A stretch of DNA of 64,000 bases. Source: Actinophytocola xinjiangensis (GTDB taxonomy: Bacteria > Actinomycetota > Actinomycetes > Mycobacteriales > Pseudonocardiaceae). Positions 25,979-34,975 of this stretch are shown one piece after another (within the stretch, counting starts at the first letter, position 1; each line of letters starts with the position of its first letter). The stretch spans positions 248,001 to 312,000 of the forward strand of contig NZ_MSIF01000007.1 in the NCBI RefSeq assembly GCF_001921215.1, in the 5' to 3' direction. Made by a program: the position numbers and the translations under genes. The notes under the pieces were generated by a model. It made no database searches and had not been told where the DNA came from. It was given only the letters and a program-made list of their open reading frames with translations.

Positions 25979-28247
25979 GGGGCCGTTGGCCGGGCTGGTG
26001 GTGGCCGACCTGTCGACCAGTGTCGCCGGACAGTACGCCGGGCGGTTGTTCGCCGCGCACGGCGCGACGGTCGTGCTGGTCGAGCCGCCGGGCGGCACGC
26101 CGACCCGCCGGCTGCCACCCCGCTGTCCCGACGGCGACTCGTTCCTGTTCCGGCACCTCCACCACGGCAAGCGCCACGGGAAGCGGCCGGCGCGGGTCGA
26201 CGTGGTCCTGCGCGACCCTGGCGAGCCGCCGGAGCCGGCCGGGGACGTGGTGGACTGCGAGATCGGTGACTTCCCACCCGGCCCGTACGCGCACTGGCGC
26301 GGCGGGGAGATGGTGGCCCAGGCGCTGGCCGGGGTGATGAACGCGACCGGCCCGGCCGACCGCCCGCCTGTCTACGGGCTGGGCCGGCGCGCGTCCTACG
26401 CCACCGGCACCACCGCCTACGTCTCGGCGCTGGCCGCGCTGCACGAACGGCACCGCTCGGGGCGCGGGCAGCGGGTCCGGGCGACGGTGTTCGAGTCGAC
26501 GCTGGCGATGGCGCAGAACCTGGTCAGCCAGTACAGCTACAACGGCACCGCCGAGACCCGCGCCCGCTACCCCGGGTTCCTGGCGGTGCTGCGCTGCGCG
26601 GACGCCTGGGTGGTGCTGTTCGCCATCCGCAACTGGCCGGCGCTGTGCCGGGTCTTCGACCTGGAGCAGTTGCTCGACGACCCCCGGTTCGACACCGCCG
26701 GCGACCGGCTCGCCCACTGGCCGCTGGTCGTGGACCTGTTGCGCGCCAAGGCGTCCGGCCTGCTGGCCGACGACGTGGTGGCCGCCTGTCAGGCCGGGCG
26801 GGTCAGCGCGGAGAAGGTCACCGGCCTTGGCGAACTGGTGGCCTCCGAGCAGTGGCGGACCCGGGGCCTGCTGCACACGGCCGGCGGCGAGACCGCCCTG
26901 CGCGGACCGTTCACCCTGGACCCGAGCCCGGCCGCGCCCACCCGGCGGGCGACCGCGCGGGGGCGGGGGCCGCTGGCGGGGGTGCGGGTGCTGGAGTTCA
27001 CCACGGCGTGGGCCGGGCCGTTCGCCGGGCGGTGCCTGGCCTACCTCGGCGCCGACGTGATCAAGATCGAGGCGCCGAGCCACCCGGACTCGTGGCGCGG
27101 GACGCGCGCGGGCGGCGCGCGGTTCTACTACCCCGACCTCGATCCCGGCGACGACCCGCAGAACCGCAACGTCCTGTTCAACTCCCAGAACCTCGACAAG
27201 CGTTCGCTGGCCCTCGACCTGAAGCGGCCCGGCTCGGCGGAGGTGCTGCGCGACCTCGCCGCCACCGCCGACGTGGTGCTGGCGAACTTCACCCCGGGCG
27301 TGCTGGACCGTCTCGGCGCAGGGCACACGGCGCTGCGTGAGGTCAACCCGGCGATCATCGTGGTGGAGATGCCGGCGTTCGGGCCCGGCGGGCCGATGTC
27401 GGGCCACCAGGGCATGGGCAAGACGATGGAGCCGGCGTCCGGGATGACCGCGCTGATGGGCTACGCCGACGGCACGCCGGTGCTCACCGGCCCGGCCTAC
27501 CTGGACCCGACCGGCGGGCTGAACGCGGTCGCCGCCGTGCTGACCGCGCTGGTGTCCCGCGACCGCACCGGGGCCGGCGGGCGGCTGGAGGTGGCGCAGG
27601 TCGAGGCGGCGGCGCACTGGATCGGCGAGTACGTGCTGGAGCAGGTGGCGACCGGCGACACCTGGCACCCGGACGGCAACACCGCCCCCGGCCACGCCCC
27701 GCACGACGCCTACCCGTGCCGGGGCACCGACCAGTGGCTGGCGATCGCCGTCGGCGACGACGCGACCTGGCGGGCGCTGTGCGCGGTGCTGGACCGTCCC
27801 GACCTGGCCACCGACCCCCGGTACGCCACCGCCGACGCCCGCTACGCCAACCAGCACGACCTGCGCGACCCGATCACCGCCTGGACGTCCACACAGGACA
27901 AGAAGACCGCAGCGGACCTGTTGCAGGCCAACGGAATCCCGGCCGCTCCAGTCCTCGACGGCGCCGACATCGCCACCAGCCCGGCGGTCCGCGATGCCGG
28001 CCTGGTGGTGGCGCTGGACCACCCGAGGGCCGGGCACCGCGAGTACGGCGCGCTCGGCTTCCGGCTCGACCGCACCCCCGGCGGCCACCGCCGTGCCGCG
28101 CCGCTGTTCGGCCAACACAACGACGAGGTCCTCCACGAACTCGGCTACGACGACACCCGGATCGCCGCTTTGCGCGCCGACGGCGCGATCGCCGACCGGC
28201 CGACCGCCGACACCGACACCCCGACCAGAACGGTGCGCACCCCATGA
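25959..28247 (+). CDS. Fused two-domain class III CoA-transferase, CaiB/BaiF type (762 aa)
   Basis: Moves CoA from an acyl-CoA donor to a carboxylic acid. Two CaiB/BaiF domains lie in tandem. Domain 1 (residues ~10-330) begins AGLVVADLSTSVAGQYAGRL and is shortened after its Rossmann part. Domain 2 (~339-750) begins AGVRVLEFTTAWAGPFAGRC and has DLKRPGSAEVLRDLAATADV and GPAYLDPTGGLNAVA. The Asp at 516 in YLDPTGG fits the catalytic position; the matching part of domain 1 reads RASYATGTTAY, without an Asp. So only one active site may remain, with domain 1 as a fused partner in the interlocked dimer. It is translationally linked to both neighbours. Confidence 0.9.
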   Translation: MTSSSPEGPLAGLVVADLSTSVAGQYAGRLFAAHGATVVLVEPPGGTPTRRLPPRCPDGDSFLFRHLHHGKRHGKRPARVDVVLRDPGEPPEPAGDVVDCEIGDFPPGPYAHWRGGEMVAQALAGVMNATGPADRPPVYGLGRRASYATGTTAYVSALAALHERHRSGRGQRVRATVFESTLAMAQNLVSQYSYNGTAETRARYPGFLAVLRCADAWVVLFAIRNWPALCRVFDLEQLLDDPRFDTAGDRLAHWPLVVDLLRAKASGLLADDVVAACQAGRVSAEKVTGLGELVASEQWRTRGLLHTAGGETALRGPFTLDPSPAAPTRRATARGRGPLAGVRVLEFTTAWAGPFAGRCLAYLGADVIKIEAPSHPDSWRGTRAGGARFYYPDLDPGDDPQNRNVLFNSQNLDKRSLALDLKRPGSAEVLRDLAATADVVLANFTPGVLDRLGAGHTALREVNPAIIVVEMPAFGPGGPMSGHQGMGKTMEPASGMTALMGYADGTPVLTGPAYLDPTGGLNAVAAVLTALVSRDRTGAGGRLEVAQVEAAAHWIGEYVLEQVATGDTWHPDGNTAPGHAPHDAYPCRGTDQWLAIAVGDDATWRALCAVLDRPDLATDPRYATADARYANQHDLRDPITAWTSTQDKKTAADLLQANGIPAAPVLDGADIATSPAVRDAGLVVALDHPRAGHREYGALGFRLDRTPGGHRRAAPLFGQHNDEVLHELGYDDTRIAALRADGAIADRPTADTDTPTRTVRTP

Positions 28248-29455
28248 CCCCTTCGCCGATCGAGTACACCGCCGCCCAGCGGGAGTTCCGCGCCGAGGTC
28301 CGGGACTGGCTGGCCGCCAACGCCCCCGCCGAGGTCCGCGGTCTGCGGGTACCGCGCGGACCGTCCGACCTGGACGAGCGGCTGGCCGCCTGGGCCGCCA
28401 CCCTCGCCGAGGCCGGCTACCTGTGTGTCGCCTGGCCGACGGAGTACGGCGGGCGGGGCCTGACCGGCGTCGAGGTGTCGATCATGAACGAGGAGTTCGG
28501 CCGGGCCGACGTACCCCGGCTGACCAGGGGCATGGGCGAGTCACTGGTCGGCCCGGCGATCATCGCGCACGGTACCGACGAGCAGAAACGCCGGTTCCTG
28601 CCACCGATCATCTCCGGGGAACACGACTACTGCCAGGGGTTCTCCGAGCCCGACGCCGGGTCGGACCTCGCCAGCCTGCGCACCACCGGCGTCGTCGACG
28701 GCGACGACCTGGTGCTGACCGGCCAGAAGGTGTGGACCTCCGGGTTCTGGAAAGCGAACATGATCTTCGTCCTGTGCCGGACGAACCCCGACGCCCCCAA
28801 ACACCACGGCATCTCCTACGTCCTGCTGCCGCTGGAACGCGACGGCCGGCCCAACGGCGTCGAGTTCCGGCCGATCACCCGGATCACCGGCAAGGCGCTG
28901 TTCGCCGAAACCTTCCTGACCGGCGCCCGCGCCCCGCTGGACAACGTCATCGGCGGCCTGGACAACGGCTGGCGGGTGGCCATGACCACGCTGGGCAGCG
29001 AACGCGGCGGCAGCGCCACCACCCAGCACGTCGCGTTCCTGCGGCAGTTCTGGCAGCTGGTCGACGAGGTCCGCGCCCGGGGCCTGATCGGCGACGTGCG
29101 CGTGCGCGAACAGCTGGCCTGGGCCTACACCCAGGTCGAGACCATCCGCATGGCCGGCCTGGCGCTGGTCGCCGACCTGGCCGGCGGCGGCACCGGCCGG
29201 GGCCTCGGCAACGGCTCCACCAGCAAGATCCGCTGGTCGGAGTACCAGCGGCGGCTGACCGAGATCGCGATGGACCTGCTCGGCCCGGACGCGCTGGTCG
29301 TCGGCGACGGCTACGACCTCGACCACTGGCAGGAGGAGTTCCTGGTGACCCGCTCGCACACCATCTGGGGCGGCACGGCCGAGGTCCAGCGCAACATCGT
29401 CGCCGAACGCGTCCTCGGCCTGCCCAAGGACCCCGCCCCCGGAGGTACCCGATGA
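28244..29455 (+). CDS. Acyl-CoA dehydrogenase, large-type subunit (403 aa)
   Basis: FAD-dependent enzyme that inserts the alpha-beta double bond in an acyl-CoA. It shows GYLCVAWPTEYGGRGLTGVE, FSEPDAGSDLASLRTTGVVD, KVWTSGFWKANMIFVLCRTN and the C-terminal HTIWGGTAEVQRNIVAERVL. ATGA overlaps link it to the CoA-transferase before it and the smaller dehydrogenase after it. A long and a short acyl-CoA dehydrogenase gene side by side is the pattern of the heterotetrameric (alpha2-beta2) enzymes of steroid side-chain breakdown; that match is inference. Confidence 0.92.
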   Translation: MTPSPIEYTAAQREFRAEVRDWLAANAPAEVRGLRVPRGPSDLDERLAAWAATLAEAGYLCVAWPTEYGGRGLTGVEVSIMNEEFGRADVPRLTRGMGESLVGPAIIAHGTDEQKRRFLPPIISGEHDYCQGFSEPDAGSDLASLRTTGVVDGDDLVLTGQKVWTSGFWKANMIFVLCRTNPDAPKHHGISYVLLPLERDGRPNGVEFRPITRITGKALFAETFLTGARAPLDNVIGGLDNGWRVAMTTLGSERGGSATTQHVAFLRQFWQLVDEVRARGLIGDVRVREQLAWAYTQVETIRMAGLALVADLAGGGTGRGLGNGSTSKIRWSEYQRRLTEIAMDLLGPDALVVGDGYDLDHWQEEFLVTRSHTIWGGTAEVQRNIVAERVLGLPKDPAPGGTR

Positions 29456-30543
29456 GCCTGGCCACCACGACCGAGCAGCGTGAACTGCGGGCCACCGTGC
29501 GGCGGTTCCTGGCCGACCGGATGCCGCTGACCAGGGTCCGCGAGCTGATGGCCACTGACACCGCGTTCGACCGTCAGGTCTGGGACGGGCTCGCCGGCCT
29601 GGGCGTGCAGGGTCTGGCGGTCCCGCAGGCCCACGGCGGCGCCGGGTACGGGTTCGGCGAGCTGGCACACGTGGTCGAGGAGTGCGGCGCGGCGCTGCTG
29701 CCCGGCCCGCTGCTGGCCACCATCGGCCTGGCACTGCCGGTCCTGCTCGCCGCCGACGACCACCGGTACCTACCCGGTGTCGCGAGTGGACGGACGGTCG
29801 CCACCGTGGCCTGGCTCGCGCCGGGCGGCGGCTGGGACTCGGCCGGCGAGTCGCTGACGGTGGCCAACACCGACGCCGGCTGGCGGCTGTCGGGCAGCGC
29901 GTCGACCGTGCTGGACGGGCTGGTCGCCGACCTGGTGCTGGTGGTGGCCGGCACGGGCGCGGCGAGCACCGTGGTGGCCGTCGAGTCCGGCGGGACGCGC
30001 ACCGCGCTGCCCGCCCTGGACCAGACCAGACCGTTGGCGCGGCTGGACTTCGACGACGTGCCGTGCACCCCGGTCGGCCGGGTCGGGGACGGCGCGCGAC
30101 TGCTGGACACCGCCCTGGACACCGCCGGGACGCTGCTGGCCGCCGAGATGGTCGGCGGCGCGCGGGCGTGCCTGGACATGGCCGTCGGCTACGCCAAGGT
30201 CCGCGAGCAGTTCGGCCGGCCGATCGGGCAGTTCCAGGCCGTCAAGCACAAGTGCGCCGAGGCGCTGGTGGCGATCGAGGGCGCCGAGGCCGCCGCCCGC
30301 TACGCCGCCTGGGCCGCCGACGAGAACCCGGCGGAACTGCCGGTGGTGGCGACGCTGGCCAAGGCCTCCGCCGCGCAGGCCTACTTCCGGGCGGCGGCCG
30401 ACAACGTGCAGATCCACGGCGGGATCGGCTTCACCTGGGAGCACGACGCACACCTGTACTTCAAGCGCGCCAAGGCATCGCTGATGTTGTTCGGCGACGT
30501 CGGCGCCTACCGCCGCCGCCTGGCCGACCGCCTCGGGCTCTGA
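29452..30543 (+). CDS. Acyl-CoA dehydrogenase, small-type subunit (363 aa)
   Basis: A shorter acyl-CoA dehydrogenase. QGLAVPQAHGGAGYGFGELA is at the N-terminus, and the C-terminal helical domain is clear (YAKVREQFGRPIGQFQAVKH, VQIHGGIGFTWEHDAHLYFK). The middle beta domain is weakly conserved (LSGSASTVLDGLVADLVLVV), as in the degenerate partner subunits of heterotetrameric enzymes. It overlaps the previous dehydrogenase by ATGA, which suggests equal amounts of both chains. Confidence 0.92.
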   Translation: MSLATTTEQRELRATVRRFLADRMPLTRVRELMATDTAFDRQVWDGLAGLGVQGLAVPQAHGGAGYGFGELAHVVEECGAALLPGPLLATIGLALPVLLAADDHRYLPGVASGRTVATVAWLAPGGGWDSAGESLTVANTDAGWRLSGSASTVLDGLVADLVLVVAGTGAASTVVAVESGGTRTALPALDQTRPLARLDFDDVPCTPVGRVGDGARLLDTALDTAGTLLAAEMVGGARACLDMAVGYAKVREQFGRPIGQFQAVKHKCAEALVAIEGAEAAARYAAWAADENPAELPVVATLAKASAAQAYFRAAADNVQIHGGIGFTWEHDAHLYFKRAKASLMLFGDVGAYRRRLADRLGL

Positions 30544-30569
30544 CACCGCGCTGAGAAACGGAGAAACGC

Positions 30570-31409
30570 ATGCAGACCTACGAGTCCATCCTCGTCGACC
30601 GGGACGGCCCGGTCGGTGTCGTGACGCTCAACCGCCCCGAGGTACTCAACGCCTGGGACTGGCTGATGTCGGCGGAGATGAACCACGCCTTCGGCGTGTT
30701 CGACGACGACGACACCGTCCGCGCGATCGTGCTCACCGGCGCCGGCCGCGCGTTCTGCGCCGGCGCAGGCCTGCTGCCCGCCGGCCGCACCTTCGACGGC
30801 TCACTGACCCGCGACCAGGCCCAGGCCCGCTACCCGGACTCCGAGGGCCGCCAGGCCGACCGGCTGCGCACCCCGGTGATCGCCGCGATCAACGGCGCGG
30901 CCGTCGGCGCCGGCATCACGATGACGCTGCGCACCGACATCCGGTTCGTCGCCGCCGACGCCAAGCTGGGGTTCGTGTTCAACCGCCGGGGCGTGATCCC
31001 CGACGCCGACCTGCTGTGGAGCCTGCCCCGGCTGGTCGGCTACGCCCGCGCGATGGACCTGCTGCTCACCGGCCGGATCTTCACCGGCGCCGAGGCCGCC
31101 GAGGCGGGGCTCGCCTCCCGCGCCCTGCCCGCCGGCGAGGTGCTGGCCGCCGCGATGACCGCCGCGCACGACATCGCGGACAACGTCGCCCCGGTGTCGG
31201 CGGCGATCACCAAGCTGGTCGCCCGGCGCTTCCTGGAGGAGACCGACCGGCAGGCCGCGCTGGAGCTGGAACGGCGGCTGTTCCGCTGGGCCGGCCAGCA
31301 CGCCGACGCGCCGGAGGGCGTGAACGCGTTCCGGGAGAAGCGCACCCCGCGCTGGACGCTGTCCAAGACCCGCGACTTCCCCGCCGAGCTGCTCGACGAG
31401 GCCCGATGA
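30570..31409 (+). CDS. Enoyl-CoA hydratase/isomerase family protein (279 aa)
   Basis: Crotonase fold: GPVGVVTLNRPEVLNAWDWL, RAIVLTGAGRAFCAGAGLLP (oxyanion hole), and INGAAVGAGITMTLRTDIRF. Members hydrate, isomerise or cleave acyl-CoA. The usual catalytic Glu region reads FNRRGVIPDADLLWSLPRLV, with Asp where hydratases often carry Glu, so the reaction could differ. A GGAGAAACGC site precedes the ATG. It is joined to the next gene by an ATGA overlap. Confidence 0.9.
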   Translation: MQTYESILVDRDGPVGVVTLNRPEVLNAWDWLMSAEMNHAFGVFDDDDTVRAIVLTGAGRAFCAGAGLLPAGRTFDGSLTRDQAQARYPDSEGRQADRLRTPVIAAINGAAVGAGITMTLRTDIRFVAADAKLGFVFNRRGVIPDADLLWSLPRLVGYARAMDLLLTGRIFTGAEAAEAGLASRALPAGEVLAAAMTAAHDIADNVAPVSAAITKLVARRFLEETDRQAALELERRLFRWAGQHADAPEGVNAFREKRTPRWTLSKTRDFPAELLDEAR

Positions 31410-32413
31410 CCCTGCCCGGGCTCGAGTTCGCGCCGCTGCGCGCCCACCTCGAGCGCACCCGCCCCGGGATGACCGCCGGCGAACTGACCGGCCGCGTTCT
31501 CGGCGGCGGGAAGTCGAACCTGACCTACCTGGTGACCGACGGGACCAGCCGGTGGGTGCTGCGCCGCCCGCCGCTGTGGCACGTGCTGGACACCGCCCAC
31601 GACATGCGCCGCGAGTACACCGTGATGCGCGCCCTGCACGGGTCACCGGTGCCGGTGCCGGCGATGGTGCTGCTCTGCGAGGACCCCACGGTCCTCGGCG
31701 AACCGTTCTACCTCATGGAGTACGTGCCCGGCACGGCGCTGCGCGACCCGGCGCTGCTCGACGACCTCGGCCCCGACCGGCTGCGCGCGCTGGTGCTGGA
31801 GACCGTGGAGCTGCTCGCCCGGCTGCACGCCGTCGACATCGCCGAGGTCGGGCTCACCGGTTTCGGGCGGCCGGTCGGGTTCAACCAGCGGCAGGTCACG
31901 CGGTGGCGCCGCCAGCTCGACGACTCCCGCAGCCGCGAGGTCCCCGGCATCGACGAGCTGCACCGGCGGCTGGCGGTCGCGGTCCCCGACGGCCGGGACG
32001 CCACCGTGCTGCACGGCGACTTCCGGCTGGACAACGTGCTGGTGCACCGCGACCGGGTGCGGGTGGTGCTCGACTGGGAGATGTCCACGCTCGGCGACCC
32101 GCTGGCCGACGTGGCGCTGATGCTGCTCTACGCGGAACGTCCGGTGGTGTCCGACAGCGGCCCGCCGCGCCCGCCGGTGTCGGTTCCCGGTCACCCGACG
32201 GTGGAGCGGATGCTGGCGCACTACGCTTCGGTCTCCGGCCGGGACCTGTCGAACCTGGCGTGGTATCGCGCGTTCGCCGCGTTCAAGCTCGCGGTGATCC
32301 TGGAGGGCGTGCACTACCGGCACCTGCACGGGCAGACCGTGGGTCCGGGGTTCGACCACGTCGGCGCCCAGGTACGGCCCCTGGTAGAACGCGGGCTCGC
32401 GCTGCTCGCGTGA
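31406..32413 (+). CDS. APH-family phosphotransferase, ACAD10/11-kinase-like (335 aa)
   Basis: Kinase-like fold of the aminoglycoside phosphotransferase family. It has GGGKSNLTYLVTDGTSRWVL at the start, the Brenner motif VLHGDFRLDNVLVH, and VVLDWEMSTLGDPLADVALM with the metal-binding Asp. In catabolic operons with acyl-CoA dehydrogenases this family resembles the kinase domain of ACAD10/11, which phosphorylates hydroxyacyl-CoA before water is removed. That role would fit here but is not shown by sequence alone. Confidence 0.88.
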   Translation: MTLPGLEFAPLRAHLERTRPGMTAGELTGRVLGGGKSNLTYLVTDGTSRWVLRRPPLWHVLDTAHDMRREYTVMRALHGSPVPVPAMVLLCEDPTVLGEPFYLMEYVPGTALRDPALLDDLGPDRLRALVLETVELLARLHAVDIAEVGLTGFGRPVGFNQRQVTRWRRQLDDSRSREVPGIDELHRRLAVAVPDGRDATVLHGDFRLDNVLVHRDRVRVVLDWEMSTLGDPLADVALMLLYAERPVVSDSGPPRPPVSVPGHPTVERMLAHYASVSGRDLSNLAWYRAFAAFKLAVILEGVHYRHLHGQTVGPGFDHVGAQVRPLVERGLALLA

Positions 32414-32437
32414 CGCGGAGCCGAAAGGGACACCGAG

Positions 32438-33028
32438 TTGAACCCCACCGAACCCGAGGTGAAGACCGACGGCCGCACCCTGCGCGGCGAACGCACCCGC
32501 GCGGCGATCATCGACGCCCACATGGCGCTGATGCTGGAGGGCGACCTGCAACCGACGGCGTCGCGGGTGGCCGAGCGGGCGGGGGTGTCGCTGCGCACGC
32601 TGTGGGGCCACTTCAAGGACCTGGAGTCGCTGTTCGCCGCCGCCGGCCAGGAAACCCTGCGCATCCAGTACGACGGGTTCGCGCCGGTGCCGCCGGACCT
32701 GCCGCTGGCCGAACGCATCGACCGGTTCTGCCGCCAGCGGGTGCGGATGCTGGAGGTCATCGCCGGGGCGTCGCGGGCGGCGCAGATCCGGCTGCCGTTC
32801 TCCGCCCAGTTGCGCCGCAACCGGGCCCGCCACAACGAACGCCTGCGGGCCGAGCTGACCGACCTGTTCGCCGAGGAGACCGCCGCCGACCCGGGCCTGG
32901 TGACCGCCCTGCTGGCGGCGACGACGTGGCCGGCATGGACGGGCTGCCGCGACGACCTGGGGTTGGACGTCGAGCAGGCCGCCGAGGTCATGCGCCGCAC
33001 GGTCACCGCGTTGCTCACCCCCACCTGA
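32438..33028 (+). CDS. TetR-family regulator of the catabolic cluster (196 aa)
   Basis: The N-terminal helix-turn-helix reads TRAAIIDAHMALMLEGDLQP, then SRVAERAGVSLRTLWGHFKD. The ligand domain (RIDRFCRQRVRMLEVIAGAS, RAAQIRLPFSAQLRRNRARH) is very close to that of the second TetR at 50.3-50.9 kb, so the two are paralogues. It starts with TTG behind AAAGGGA. It lies inside the operon it probably controls; the likely operators are the TGCAC-N5-GTGCA palindromes at 20.4-20.5 kb. The inducer is probably an acyl-CoA of the pathway. Confidence 0.9.
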   Translation: MNPTEPEVKTDGRTLRGERTRAAIIDAHMALMLEGDLQPTASRVAERAGVSLRTLWGHFKDLESLFAAAGQETLRIQYDGFAPVPPDLPLAERIDRFCRQRVRMLEVIAGASRAAQIRLPFSAQLRRNRARHNERLRAELTDLFAEETAADPGLVTALLAATTWPAWTGCRDDLGLDVEQAAEVMRRTVTALLTPT

Positions 33029-33042
33029 GAGGACCCCGAGCC

Positions 33043-34254
33043 ATGCAGTTCGCCTACGACGAGCCGACCGAGCGGTTGCGCGCCCGGCTGACCACGTTCC
33101 TCGACGAGCACGTGTATCCGGCCGAGCCGGTGTACGCCTCGCAGACCGCCGAACGCGACGACGAGTGGACCACCCCGCCGGTCGTGGCGCGACTGCGGTC
33201 CGCCGCGCGGGAGGCCGGTCTGTGGAACCTGTTCCTGCCCGGCGAGGACGGCGCCGGTCTGACGAACCTCCAGTACGCGCCGCTGGCCGAGCTGACCGGC
33301 CGCAGCCCCGCGCTGGCGCCGGCCGCGCTGAACTGCGCGGCGCCGGACACCGGGAACATGGAGCTGCTGTCGATCTTCGCCACCGCCGTGCAGCGCGCCG
33401 AGTGGCTCGACCCGTTGCTGGACGGGCGGATCCGCTCGGCGTTCGCGATGACCGAACCCGACGTCGCCTCCTCCGACGCGCGCAACATCGCCACCACCAT
33501 CCGCCGCGACGGCGACGAGTACGTGATCAGCGGCCGGAAGTGGTTCATCACCGGCGCGCTCAACCCCGACTGCCGCCTGCTGATCGTCCTGGGCGTCACC
33601 GACCCCGACGGCGCCCCGCACCGCCGGCACAGCATGGTGTTGGTCCCCCGCGACACCCTCGGCGTGGAGATCCGCCGGGGCCTGCACGTGTTCGGCTACA
33701 CCGACGGCACCAAGGGCGGCCACGCCGAGATCGTGTTCGACGGCGCCCGCGTACCGGCGGGAAACCTGCTCGGCGAGGAACACGGCGGTTTCGCCATGGC
33801 CCAGGCCAGGTTGGGTCCCGGCCGGATCCACCACTGCATGCGCCTGATCGGCATGGCCGAGCGGGCCCTTGACCTGATGTGCCGACGAGCCCTGGCCAGG
33901 ACGGCGTTCGGCCGGCCGGTGGCCGACCAGGGCGTGGTCCGGGAGTGGATCGCCGAGTCCCGGGTGAGGATCGAGCAACTGCGGCTGCTGGTCCTCAAGA
34001 CGGCGTGGCTGATGGACACCGTCGGCAACCAGGGCGCCCACACCGAGATCCAGGCGATCAAGATCGCCACCCCGTCGACCGTCGAATGGATCCTGGACAA
34101 GGCGATCCAGGTCCACGGCGCGGCCGGCGTCAGCCAGGACTTCCCGCTGGCCCACCTGTGGGCCAGCGCCCGCACCCTACGGCTGGCCGACGGCCCGGAC
34201 GAGGTCCACAAACGCTCCCTCGCCCGCCGCGAACTGGCCCGCTTCACCGGGTGA
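33043..34254 (+). CDS. Acyl-CoA dehydrogenase (403 aa)
   Basis: Third dehydrogenase of the cluster, of the type with an intact middle domain: AFAMTEPDVASSDARNIATT, YVISGRKWFITGALNPDCRL, FGYTDGTKGGHAEIVFDGAR, then ARLGPGRIHHCMRLIGMAER, RTAFGRPVADQGVVREWIAE and IQVHGAAGVSQDFPLAHLWA. GAGAGGA lies 10 bases before the ATG. It is the last gene of the operon. About 200 bases later the accessory island begins with a tRNA-like repeat. Confidence 0.92.
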   Translation: MQFAYDEPTERLRARLTTFLDEHVYPAEPVYASQTAERDDEWTTPPVVARLRSAAREAGLWNLFLPGEDGAGLTNLQYAPLAELTGRSPALAPAALNCAAPDTGNMELLSIFATAVQRAEWLDPLLDGRIRSAFAMTEPDVASSDARNIATTIRRDGDEYVISGRKWFITGALNPDCRLLIVLGVTDPDGAPHRRHSMVLVPRDTLGVEIRRGLHVFGYTDGTKGGHAEIVFDGARVPAGNLLGEEHGGFAMAQARLGPGRIHHCMRLIGMAERALDLMCRRALARTAFGRPVADQGVVREWIAESRVRIEQLRLLVLKTAWLMDTVGNQGAHTEIQAIKIATPSTVEWILDKAIQVHGAAGVSQDFPLAHLWASARTLRLADGPDEVHKRSLARRELARFTG

Positions 34255-34468
34255 TCGCGGACGAGAAGCCGCCACCCGCCACGCAACCACCGCCACACCG
34301 ACAACAGCAACCGGGGGAACCCTCAGCAGGGTCTCAGCTATGCCTTGCCGGCCGGTTCAAATGCGCCGACCAACTCGACTGACCAGGACATCGCCCGTCA
34401 CACACCCAGTCAGGATGCCGTCGACAACCACACGGCTCCCGGTGCGCATCGACCACCACTTGATTGGG

Positions 34469-34648
34469 TCAAGGGGTCGCAGGTTCGAAGCCTGCCAGCC
34501 CAACGTTCGTGAGGGGCCCGCTGGTTCTGGACGAAAGCCCAGGTCGACTGATCCTTCCACTGCCTAATGTTGATCTTTCTGGACTATCCATTGTGGTCTA
34601 AATGAAGATTGGCAGGGGCAAGAAGGAGCAATCAACGATTCGATCATG
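34469..34648 (+). repeat. Flanking repeat, left copy (tRNA-3'-end-like plus hairpin)
   Basis: It starts with a sequence like the 3' half of a tRNA: a T-arm GCAGG-TTCGAAG-CCTGC (34479-34495), then CAGCCCA in the place of the acceptor strand. No matching 5' half is present. CTGGTTCTGG (34521) and CCCAGG then form a hairpin. From 34521 to 34648 it aligns without gaps to 41502-41629, at about 64% identity by hand count, both ending in CGATCATG. Such half-tRNAs often mark the ends of integrated elements. Confidence 0.55.
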
Positions 34649-34884
34649 GTTGGGGCTTGACCAAGGGCCATGTGAGGTCGCCTTGTGGGCTCTCCTCCGC
34701 CTTCCGTTCTCAACGGGCGTGATCCGCAGGTTCACCGCTGCGGGTCTGGTGTGGTCGCAGTGGGTTGTTGCGTGTGGCCGGGGTGTCGCGGGTGGGTTGA
34801 TGTCGGGTGTGGGTGGTTGGGGTGTGGTGCGGTTGGTTGATTGCGGCAGATTGGCCGGGGAGTCGCCGTGGGCCGAGAGAGGAG

Positions 34885-34916
34885 GGCCGCCGTCTCCGAT
34901 GGGGGAGGCGGCGGCC
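34885..34916 (-). terminator. Strong hairpin ending the HerA-operon transcript
   Basis: GGCCGCCGTCTCC and GGAGGCGGCGGCC form a 13-base-pair stem with one wobble pair and a 6-base loop. It lies 15 bases beyond the stop of the small peptide gene on the minus strand. There is no clear T-run, as is usual for actinomycete terminators. Confidence 0.6.
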
Positions 34917-34930
34917 GTGGGTGGTTGGTG

Positions 34931-34975
34931 TCAGGCGGCCAGGTCGGTCGCGGTGGCGGTAGAGTGCGCGAGCAC
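34931..34975 (-). CDS. Possible 14-residue peptide gene
   Basis: On the minus strand, AGAAGGAG (34982-34989) sits 6 bases before a GTG that opens 14 codons: V/M-L-A-H-S-T-A-T-A-T-D-L-A-A, then TGA. A strong hairpin follows 15 bases later. The same frame stays open upstream without a good start (…REVIQKEYA), so a 25-residue form beginning at GTG 35008 or 35005 is also possible. The good ribosome site and tight terminator suggest a real small gene at the end of the HerA operon; the Ala/Thr-rich end has no known function. Confidence 0.4.
   Translation of the reverse strand: MLAHSTATATDLAA

Larger units (their letters stand above)
34255..34930 (+). other. Gene-poor stretch at the left end of the accessory island
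   Basis: No convincing protein gene is seen here. 34255-34468 is plain intergenic sequence after the catabolic operon, with one short hairpin (ACCCTcagcAGGGT). 34469-34648 is the tRNA-like direct repeat listed separately. 34649-34884 is G/T-rich on the plus strand and carries open frames on both strands that look like shadows. 34885-34916 is a terminator-like hairpin for the minus-strand operon. Confidence 0.5.

Noticed and set aside
23978-26170. Minus-strand open frame (730 codons) across the permease genes
   Set aside because: His/Gln/Arg-rich antisense shadow of clear ABC permeases.
25965-28136. Minus-strand open frame (723 codons) across the CoA-transferase
   Set aside because: Antisense shadow; the plus strand carries two recognisable domains.
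34469-34505. A complete tRNA gene
   Set aside because: Only the T-arm and 3' acceptor strand are present; no D-arm, anticodon arm or 5' acceptor strand pairs with it.
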